From an uncultured Fodinibius sp. (lineage in GTDB: Bacteria; Bacteroidota; Rhodothermia; Balneolales; Balneolaceae), in contig CAJXOG010000007.1 of NCBI GenBank assembly GCA_913057775.1, positions 1-64,000 of the forward strand: 64,000 bases of DNA. The letters run 5' to 3'. A program made the translations under genes and the position numbers. The notes below the pieces were generated by a model. That model had not been told where the DNA came from. It searched no databases and was given only the letters and a program-made list of their open reading frames with translations. Positions within the stretch are counted from its first letter, which is position 1, and each line of letters starts with the position of its first letter. Below, one piece after another: positions 57,213-64,000 of this stretch.

Positions 57213-57776
57213 ATCGCAAGAAAAACACGAAGACGACGACCACGGGGCAATGATGATCGTCCCAATGCTAATGAAGAAATCCGTGCATCAAAAGTACGGG
57301 TAGTACACCCCGAAGATGTTGAAAAAGAACACGAGGTTGTACCCATCGATCGCGCATTAGAAATTGCAGAATCGTATGGGATGGATCTTGTAGAAGTAGC
57401 CCCCAATGCCAAACCACCGGTTTGCAAGGTGCTGGATTTCGGCAAGTATATGTACAAAAAGAAGAAGAAGGAAAAAGAAGCTAAAAAGAAACAGCACACC
57501 GTGCAGGTTAAAGAGCTTCGTTTCCGACCCAATACCGATGATCATGACCTGGAATTTAAAACGCGTCATGCCAGAGAATTCCTTGAAGGTGGAGACAAGG
57601 TGAAAGCTACGGTACAATTCCGCGGTCGTGACATGCTCTACACCGAGAAAGGAGAAGAATTACTTCAAGATTTGGCTGAAGAATTAGATGATGTTAGCGA
57701 GATTGAATCCAAGCCAAACATGGAAGGTCGCCGAATGATTATGATGTTGGCACCTACCGGAAAGGGCGGTTCATAG
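57213..57776 (+). CDS. infC: translation initiation factor IF-3, apparent AUC start
   Basis: In-frame stop TAA at 57207-57209; homology 'NEEIRASKVRVVHPEDVEKEHEVVPIDRALEIAESYGMDLVEVAPNAKPPVCKVLDFGKYMYKKKKKEKEAKKKQHTVQVKELRFRP' begins upstream of the first ATG (57381); SD-like aagaggt before ATC 57213. Confidence 0.93.
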   Translation: MARKTRRRRPRGNDDRPNANEEIRASKVRVVHPEDVEKEHEVVPIDRALEIAESYGMDLVEVAPNAKPPVCKVLDFGKYMYKKKKKEKEAKKKQHTVQVKELRFRPNTDDHDLEFKTRHAREFLEGGDKVKATVQFRGRDMLYTEKGEELLQDLAEELDDVSEIESKPNMEGRRMIMMLAPTGKGGS

Positions 57777-57830
57777 GTGGCCCATTTTATTTGAGCTGCC
57801 AATAATTATATCCAGATATTATTTAAGATT

Positions 57831-57865
57831 AACCCTGTTGAAGAACATCTTCAGCAGGGTTTTTT
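57831..57865 (+). terminator. terminator-like hairpin between infC and rpmI
   Basis: aaccctgttgaag-aacat-cttcagcagggtt + T6 tract (one G-U wobble). Confidence 0.8.
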
Positions 57866-58006
57866 AATGAGTCAGATATTGAAGTTATTAATTGAGCCAA
57901 AAATCCAGAATATTTTGAGAATAACTTTCGATTAAGAGTTTAATCTGTATCCTTAATTGCTTATCTTCCAAGCCATAATTCCAAGAAATTCAAAAGGTAT
58001 ATTGTT

Positions 58007-58204
58007 ATGCCAAAAATGAAATCACATAGTGGGGCTAAAAAGCGCTTTAAGAAAACCGCTTCTGGTAAGTATATGCGTAAAAAAGCTGGAAAGGCTCATA
58101 TCCTCACGAAAAAAACAAGCAGAAAGAAGCGAAAGCTCGGCAAGGTTACTGAGGTTGATAAAACCCAGAAAAAGGATGTCGAACAAATGCTTCCTTATAG
58201 CTAA
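58007..58204 (+). CDS. rpmI: 50S ribosomal protein L35
   Basis: '[46 protein letters not shown]'. Confidence 0.98.
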   Translation: MPKMKSHSGAKKRFKKTASGKYMRKKAGKAHILTKKTSRKKRKLGKVTEVDKTQKKDVEQMLPYS

Positions 58205-58238
58205 TTACATAAATACTAACTCTTAAACATTAGACAAA

Positions 58239-58586
58239 ATGCCACGATCAAGAAATAAGGTGGCTTCCCGTCGCCGTCGCCGCAAGATTTTAAAACAGGC
58301 GAAAGGTTACTGGGGCAAGCGAAAGAATGTTTATAAGTTTGCGAAGAACACGATTGAGAAAGGGATGCTGTATCAGTATCGCGATCGTAAAGTTCGCAAA
58401 CGTGAATTCAGAAAGCTCTGGATTACACGCATTAATGCTGCTGCCCGTCAAAACGGTACTACCTACTCACGACTGATGGGAGCCTTAGGACAAAAAGATA
58501 TTCAGATCAATCGCAAAGTCTTGGCTGATCTTGCCGTCAATGATCCGGAGACATTTACCGCTATTGTTGAAGAAGCTCAAAGCTAA
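58239..58586 (+). CDS. rplT: 50S ribosomal protein L20
   Basis: '[70 protein letters not shown]'. Confidence 0.99.
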   Translation: MPRSRNKVASRRRRRKILKQAKGYWGKRKNVYKFAKNTIEKGMLYQYRDRKVRKREFRKLWITRINAAARQNGTTYSRLMGALGQKDIQINRKVLADLAVNDPETFTAIVEEAQS

Positions 58587-58605
58587 TAGCGTGTACTGAT
58601 GTTAA

Positions 58606-58637
58606 AAGCCGGTCCCCTCGTATCTTCGGGAGGATCG
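58606..58637 (+). terminator. terminator after rplT
   Basis: agccggtcccctcg-tatctt-cgggaggatcggttttttt imperfect hairpin with T-tract. Confidence 0.75.
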
Positions 58638-58772
58638 GTTTTTTTATTTCTATTGAAGGGTTCCTCCTAATTAAATAGATTCCATTTATTATTACGCAAT
58701 ACGTCATATGCCCTATTTTCGGATAAAACGTATTTCATATATAGCTGAAATTATTTTCCACAGATATTTTTT

Positions 58773-59783
58773 ATGCTCGACGATATAAAAAAGTTAAAGC
58801 AAAAAGTTACCAACTACAGCATAACGAACGAGGAAGAGCTTGAGGACTTTCGGCTGGAGTTTCTATCCAGAAATGGCAAAGTGCAATCAATGTTTTCGCG
58901 GATGAGCGAAGTGCCAAATGAAAAGAAGGCGGAAGTGGGCCGCGCCATGAATGAAGTGAAAAATCTTGCTGAACAAACATTTGAGGAAGCCGAAAAACGA
59001 TTAGAGCGAGAAGAAGCGGCCGACTTAAAAGCAACTGATGATATAACTCTTCCGGCTCCTCCCTATTCATCAGGCTCCTACCATCCTCTTACTCAAACGA
59101 TGGAAGAGATGAAGAATATTTTCTATCGGCTTGGATTTTCTATTGCCGACGGACCGGAAATCGAGGATGATTTCCATAATTTTACGGCGTTAAATTTCCC
59201 GCCAAATCATCCTGCACGTGACGAACAGGATACCTTTTTTATTCAAAAAAATGAGACCGAACAGGACTTGGTACTACGCACGCATACTTCTCCTGTCCAG
59301 ATTCGCCTGATGCAGGAACAGGAACCACCTATTCGGGCGATCATGCCGGGACGTGTATATCGTAACGAGGCCGTATCTCCAAAATCATACTTCCTATTTC
59401 ACCAGGTTGAAGCACTCTATATAGATACGGATGTAAGCATCGCTGAACTCAAGGAAACCCTCATCAGTTTTGCCAAACTAATGTTTGGCTCGGATGTCAA
59501 ATATCGACTTCGTCCAGGCTATTTCCCTTTTACTGAACCCAGCCTGGAAATGGATATCTGGTGGGAAACAAATGATCCAAATGACGATGGAAAATGGCTG
59601 GAAATTTTGGGTTCCGGAATGGTAGACCCCAATGTGTTGAAAGCTGTTGATATTGATCCTGAAGAATACACGGGCTTTGCTTGGGGAATGGGTGTAGAGC
59701 GTATTGCCATGCTTCGTCATCAAATTGACGACATACGTATATTTTATAACAATGACGTCCGATTTTTAGAACAATTTCATTAA
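58773..59783 (+). CDS. pheS: phenylalanyl-tRNA synthetase alpha subunit
   Basis: 'SSGSYHPLTQTMEEMKNIFYRLGFSIADGPEIEDDFHNFTALNFPPNHPARDEQDTFF', 'FAWGMGVERIAMLRHQIDDIR'. Confidence 0.98.
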   Translation: MLDDIKKLKQKVTNYSITNEEELEDFRLEFLSRNGKVQSMFSRMSEVPNEKKAEVGRAMNEVKNLAEQTFEEAEKRLEREEAADLKATDDITLPAPPYSSGSYHPLTQTMEEMKNIFYRLGFSIADGPEIEDDFHNFTALNFPPNHPARDEQDTFFIQKNETEQDLVLRTHTSPVQIRLMQEQEPPIRAIMPGRVYRNEAVSPKSYFLFHQVEALYIDTDVSIAELKETLISFAKLMFGSDVKYRLRPGYFPFTEPSLEMDIWWETNDPNDDGKWLEILGSGMVDPNVLKAVDIDPEEYTGFAWGMGVERIAMLRHQIDDIRIFYNNDVRFLEQFH

Positions 59784-59794
59784 GAATCTCTGCA

Positions 59795-59872
59795 TTGTCA
59801 TATCGATAAACGGGAATAATCTTCATATGATGAATCTAAACAAAGATATCCCGCTCACGTTCGAAATGACAT
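59795..59872. repeat. imperfect inverted-repeat (REP/MITE-like) element between pheS and pheT
   Basis: Left arm ttgtcatatcgataaacgggaataatctt; right arm reverse complement atgtcatttcgaacgtgagcgggatatctttg. Confidence 0.6.
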
Positions 59873-59897
59873 CTTCTTTAAAAATAGTTTCAACTAC

Positions 59898-62306
59898 ATG
59901 AAGATTTCTTACAACTGGCTTAAAGAATTTATTAATCTTAAACTCTCACCGGAAGAAACGGCTGAAAAGCTTACCCTCATTGGCTTAGAGGTAGAAGAAG
60001 TAACGCAATATGGTAGTAAACTTGAGGGAGTAGTTGTTGGGAAAATTTTAGAGGTGAAAGATCATCCCAATGCCGATCGCCTTCGTATTTGTCAGGTTGA
60101 TATAGGCTCTGATCAACATCAAATCATCTGCGGGGCCGATAATGTAGCTGCTGGACAAAAAGTGCCGGTTGCGACCGTTGGCACTACCCTGCCGGTTGAA
60201 ACCGATGACGGTGAACCATTTACCATTCAAAAAGCAAAACTGAGAGGAGAGAAATCTAATGGCATGATCTGTGCCGAAGACGAACTTAAGCTCGGTGATG
60301 ACCACAGCGGTATTATGGTGCTCGATAACGGATTACAGCCCGGCACACCGTTGCACGAAGCCATCGAATTGTATCAGGATTTTATTATCGATATTGAACT
60401 CACTCCCAATCGTCCGGATGCTACATGCCATCTGGGCGTCGCCCGGGATTTATCCGCAGCCCTGAATCTGGAACTCAATAAACCTTTTGATACTGATTTT
60501 GAAGAGGCTGAACCACTTGATGAAATTGATATAAAAATTGAATCTCCTGAAAAATGTCATCGCTATATTGGAAAATTAGTAAAAGGCATAACCGTTGAAG
60601 AATCCCCTAATTGGCTACAGAATCGCCTTAAAGCTATTGGCGTTCGCCCGGTAAACAACATCGTTGATATCACTAACTATGTGATGTTTGAACTTGGACA
60701 ACCCCTCCACGGCTTTGATGCTGATACTATAAAGGGCGATAAAATTATCGTTAAGGATTTTGATGAGGAGATCGAATTTGAAACACTGGATCATGTAAAA
60801 CGAACGTGTTCTGCCGGCACACTTTTTATTTGTGACGGGAAAGAACCCGTTGCCATTGCCGGTGTGATGGGTGGCGTTGATTCTGAGGTAAGCGATGAAA
60901 CACAAAACGTGCTAATAGAAAGCGCCTATTTTGATCCCGCAACGATCCGTAAAACAGCCAAAGAGCAGATGTTGCAATCTGATGCCTCCTATCGCTTTGA
61001 ACGGGGCGTAGATCCTCAGCTGCAGCGCATTGCGGCAGAGCGAGCAGCAGAACTAATGGCCGATATCGCCGGTGGTACCATTGTTGATGCTTGCTCGGAC
61101 GCTCATCCCATAAAAACAGAGCCAGAGGAAATTACGCTCAGACAAGCATACGTCAATCGTCTACTAGGCACCAGCTTCGGTATTGACAAAATTGAAAACA
61201 TACTGCATGGGCTCGAGCTCGAGCTGCTCGATAAAAATGAAGCTAATCTTACCTATTCTATTCCCACATTCCGTCCCGATTTGGAGCGCGAAGTGGATCT
61301 CATTGAGGAAGTCGGTCGTCTATTCGATTACAATAATATTCCAACGCCTAAGCACGGTAAGTTTACATCCCCCGAGCCATTAACCGATTGGGAACAACTG
61401 CTGAGTAAAGCCAAGGAAACAGCCAAAGGCATGCAGTTTCGGGAAATATATTCCAACTCACTGATGCCCGAAGAGGATGCTGAGTTGCTGGGAGACCTGG
61501 ATAACATGATTCACACCCTCAATCCCATTTCCACCGATATGACGACCCTTAGGCCTTCCCTGCTTTATGGATTTTTGACATCAGTGGCTTATAACTTCAA
61601 TCGTAAAGTTAAACAGGTTCGATTTTTTGAAGTGGGGAATGTTTTTGAGAAAGCAGATGAAGGAACCTATCATGCGAATATTAAAGAGCAAACCAATATT
61701 CTGTTTGGTCTGGCTGGATTTAAAACCATCGAGCACTGGAAAACCAATCCTGAGCATTATGATGTTTTCGATCTTAAAGCACCGGTAGAAAACTTTTTAC
61801 AACAGTTTGACCTTTTGGATGCCCTCTCCCAACAAGCCGATGAACAGAACAGGCTGCTGTATACCTTTGAAGATGAAGAAATAGGACGAATCTTTGAAAT
61901 CCCCAAAGAGTTAACAAATAATTACGATATTGAGCTTCCCGCCTTTGCTGCAGAATTTTCGCTGACAAAAATTCAAGAAGTACATCGGCAGTTAGGATCT
62001 AAGCAATACGAAGAAGTTTCAAAATTTCCTGCTTTTGATTTCGATTTCGGAGTTGTTGTAGACTCCCACATCAAAGCAGGCGACCTGTTAGAAACCATCA
62101 AAGACACAGCCGGAGATTCACTCAAAGAACTGGATGTTTTTGATGTTTTCGAGGGAGAATCGCTCGGAGAAAACAAAAAAAGTATCGCATTCAGACTTTC
62201 TTTCCTTGATGAAGAAAAGACATTGACTATCAAGGATGTAGAACCTATAATTAATAAAGTTCTAAAGGTTCTAGAAAATCAGTATTCAGCAAAACTTCGA
62301 CAATAA
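59898..62306 (+). CDS. pheT: phenylalanyl-tRNA synthetase beta subunit
   Basis: 'MKISYNWLKEFINLKLSPEETAEKLTLIGLEVEEV', tRNA-binding domain, 'SDASYRFERGVDPQLQ'. Confidence 0.98.
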   Translation: MKISYNWLKEFINLKLSPEETAEKLTLIGLEVEEVTQYGSKLEGVVVGKILEVKDHPNADRLRICQVDIGSDQHQIICGADNVAAGQKVPVATVGTTLPVETDDGEPFTIQKAKLRGEKSNGMICAEDELKLGDDHSGIMVLDNGLQPGTPLHEAIELYQDFIIDIELTPNRPDATCHLGVARDLSAALNLELNKPFDTDFEEAEPLDEIDIKIESPEKCHRYIGKLVKGITVEESPNWLQNRLKAIGVRPVNNIVDITNYVMFELGQPLHGFDADTIKGDKIIVKDFDEEIEFETLDHVKRTCSAGTLFICDGKEPVAIAGVMGGVDSEVSDETQNVLIESAYFDPATIRKTAKEQMLQSDASYRFERGVDPQLQRIAAERAAELMADIAGGTIVDACSDAHPIKTEPEEITLRQAYVNRLLGTSFGIDKIENILHGLELELLDKNEANLTYSIPTFRPDLEREVDLIEEVGRLFDYNNIPTPKHGKFTSPEPLTDWEQLLSKAKETAKGMQFREIYSNSLMPEEDAELLGDLDNMIHTLNPISTDMTTLRPSLLYGFLTSVAYNFNRKVKQVRFFEVGNVFEKADEGTYHANIKEQTNILFGLAGFKTIEHWKTNPEHYDVFDLKAPVENFLQQFDLLDALSQQADEQNRLLYTFEDEEIGRIFEIPKELTNNYDIELPAFAAEFSLTKIQEVHRQLGSKQYEEVSKFPAFDFDFGVVVDSHIKAGDLLETIKDTAGDSLKELDVFDVFEGESLGENKKSIAFRLSFLDEEKTLTIKDVEPIINKVLKVLENQYSAKLRQ

Positions 62307-62315
62307 TTCCGAATA

Positions 62316-62573
62316 GTGTTATCAAACGAAAGTCCATATCAGGAGCAGTTCCACGAGTTACTCAATGAGATTCGTGAGGAGGTACAATCTCTGAATGATG
62401 AAATTAAGGAACTCAAAAAAGAGAACAGCGATCTGCGTTCCAAATTGAAAGAAATTCAGGATGGACAGACAGATATCTATTCGGCTATATCGGAATCGGA
62501 GCGACTTTCCCTTCGTCACCAGGTATTGGGCCTAATATCAAAAATTGATAATCATCTGGAGGATAATAAATGA
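62316..62573 (+). CDS. coiled-coil hypothetical protein (GTG start), upstream of and overlapping zapA
   Basis: 85 aa; 'ELLNEIREEVQSLNDEIKELKKENSDLRSKLKEIQDGQ'; TGA overlaps zapA ATG (ATGA). Confidence 0.75.
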   Translation: MLSNESPYQEQFHELLNEIREEVQSLNDEIKELKKENSDLRSKLKEIQDGQTDIYSAISESERLSLRHQVLGLISKIDNHLEDNK

Positions 62574-62863
62574 AATCCATAAAGATCACCATACTTGGCA
62601 AGCAATATCCGCTAAAGGTTGAAGAATCTGAAGAAGAGGCGATGAAACGAATTGCCGGGTATGTTGACGATAAGTTTCGTCAATATAAAAAGGAGCTTAA
62701 CAAGCAGCCCGATACCACAATTATGACCCTTGCAGCCCTCAGCATTGCTGAAGAGCTGTTTGAAGAACGAAAAAGAAACCGAGAACTCAACCAGCAAGAG
62801 GATAAAACGCTAAAAAATGTCAATGAGTCTCTCGAAAATTTCCTTGAAGAGATACGCCAATAG
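62570..62863 (+). CDS. zapA: cell division protein ZapA
   Basis: 'IKITILGKQYPLKVEESEEEAMKRIAGYVDDKFRQYKKELNKQPDTTIMTLAALSIAEELFEER'. Confidence 0.9.
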   Translation: MKSIKITILGKQYPLKVEESEEEAMKRIAGYVDDKFRQYKKELNKQPDTTIMTLAALSIAEELFEERKRNRELNQQEDKTLKNVNESLENFLEEIRQ

Positions 62864-62951
62864 TCTCTTAATTCAATTCTGATAAGGCCATTATTTTCCT
62901 TACTTTTACAGCTTCATTTTAGAAGCTATTTTCTGTTTTAATTCTTACAAC

Positions 62952-63773
62952 ATGTCCAAAGATCTGATTAATATACTTTTTGTTGGCGATATTGTAGGTG
63001 AACCGGGTCTAAGTTTACTCGAAACAGTACTACCCAGTTTTATTGACAAGTATGATGCCGACTTTGTTATAGCCAATGGGGAAAATTCCCATGAAGGAAA
63101 AGGCATTAACCGATCCATTATTAAGCGTCTTTATGATCTGGGCGTGCATGTTATCACGGGTGGAAACCATTCTTTTGCCAAGTGGAAGGTTTTTGATTAC
63201 ATGAAAGAGGACGGAAATATTTTGCGTCCGATGAACTATCCCAAAGGAAATCCCGGTTATGGATTTGGGATATATGATATCCCCAACACCGATGAAAAAA
63301 TTGGAGTACTCAACTTGCAGGGACGTACATTCATGCAGGCAATTGATGATCCTTTTAATACTGCCGATTGGGTGATTGAGCGCATGAATGAGGAAACCGA
63401 TCTCGTTTTTGTCGACTTTCATGCCGAAGCTACTGCTGAAAAGCTTGCCTTGGCTTGGCACCTCGATGGCGATGTATCTGTAATGGTAGGCACACATACT
63501 CATGTCCCCACTAACGATGCGCGTATTTTTCCACAAGGAACCGGCTATATCAGTGATGTAGGGATGACCGGCTCCTTTGACTCTGTATTGGGCATGGATA
63601 AAAATGTATCTATGAATCGTTTTAAATTAGCTACGCCTCATCGTTACCGATTAGCAAACGGCAATAATCATCTTTGTGCCGTTCTTGCCAAAGTAGATAC
63701 CGATACGGCTAAATGTGAATATATTGAGCCCATTATTTACCCTGGATTTAACAGAAGCAATCTTGAAGAGTAG
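62952..63773 (+). CDS. YmdB family (TIGR00282-type) metallophosphoesterase
   Basis: 'LFVGDIVGEPG', 'VIANGENSHEGKGI', 'VITGGNHSFAKWKV', 'VGTHTHVPTNDARIFPQGTGYISDVGMTG'. Confidence 0.93.
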   Translation: MSKDLINILFVGDIVGEPGLSLLETVLPSFIDKYDADFVIANGENSHEGKGINRSIIKRLYDLGVHVITGGNHSFAKWKVFDYMKEDGNILRPMNYPKGNPGYGFGIYDIPNTDEKIGVLNLQGRTFMQAIDDPFNTADWVIERMNEETDLVFVDFHAEATAEKLALAWHLDGDVSVMVGTHTHVPTNDARIFPQGTGYISDVGMTGSFDSVLGMDKNVSMNRFKLATPHRYRLANGNNHLCAVLAKVDTDTAKCEYIEPIIYPGFNRSNLEE

Positions 63774-63782
63774 TATTTTCCA

Positions 63783-64000
63783 ATGTCGATAATATTAGAA
63801 GGGAAAAATATTACCAAGCAATATAAGACCGAGTCCGGCAATGGTACGTTAACCGTTCTGGATGATACATCCATAGGAATAGAAAAAGGATCTGTATCAA
63901 CAGTGATTGGCGTCAGTGGCAGTGGAAAAAGCACGCTGCTTCATATTCTCGGTGGACTTGATAAACCCAACGCCGGCACAGTGCTCTGGGAAAATAATTC
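63783..64000 (+). CDS. ABC transporter ATP-binding protein (LolD-like), truncated by window edge
   Basis: Translation MSIILEGKNITKQYKTESGNGTLTVLDDTSIGIEKGSVSTVIGVSGSGKSTLLHILGGLDKPNAGTV; Walker A GVSGSGKST. Confidence 0.88.
   Translation, partial: MSIILEGKNITKQYKTESGNGTLTVLDDTSIGIEKGSVSTVIGVSGSGKSTLLHILGGLDKPNAGTVLWENN

Noticed and set aside
57381-57776. ORF-track infC start at ATG 57381
   Set aside because: Would delete the conserved IF-3 N-terminal domain; the AUC start at 57213 fits homology and SD position better.
62864-62951. Possible 6S RNA next to zapA, as found in proteobacteria
   Set aside because: Gap is only 88 bp and I see no long 6S-like hairpin with central bubble.
1-64000. 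CRISPR arrays, tRNA/rRNA genes, IS elements
   Set aside because: No regularly spaced direct repeats, no cloverleaf with CCA/T-loop GTTCRANNC pattern, and no transposase-like ORF noticed on reading; a tRNAscan/CRISPR finder run would be decisive.

Overview
This 64 kb window looks like a core chromosomal segment of a moderately AT-rich bacterium. Gene content and protein style suggest the Bacteroidota/Balneolota lineage, probably salt-adapted (inference only; no 16S rRNA present). I see no convincing tRNA, rRNA, CRISPR array, prophage or transposase. Main blocks: SUI1-like factor; BCCT transporter plus tandem Usp; nei; secreted CxCC beta-propeller lipoprotein; plsC; DEAD-box helicase; FKBP; pyrophosphatase; complete recC-recB-recD; fused alpha/beta 2-oxoacid dehydrogenase E1; DUF3524/QTMAN-type glycosyltransferase; mutL; icd; HtrA protease; recO; ECF sigma with a putative anti-sigma gene; uvrC; rmuC; a run of envelope/redox genes; SatD plus polytopic membrane protein; UPF0182; multi-PAS histidine kinase; and the classic thrS-infC-rpmI-rplT-pheS-pheT cluster followed by zapA, ymdB and the start of an ABC ATPase. 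Most notable observations: (i) infC has no ATG/GTG/TTG available and appears to start at AUC (57213); (ii) a SatD-like protein with a cyclase/palm-like motif pattern and C-terminal HTH sits in a two-gene operon with a membrane protein, divergent from UPF0182 and preceded by AT-rich repeated operator-like sites; (iii) a matrixin-type metalloprotease has a long coiled-coil before its zinc motif; (iv) a putative metallopeptidase carries HQLLH instead of HExxH; (v) there is an unlisted Lys-rich 39-aa ORF beside a structured non-coding region; (vi) a bacterial homologue of the tRNA-queuosine mannosyltransferase family; (vii) an inverted-repeat element lies between pheS and pheT. No searches were run; all family assignments are from reading the translations.
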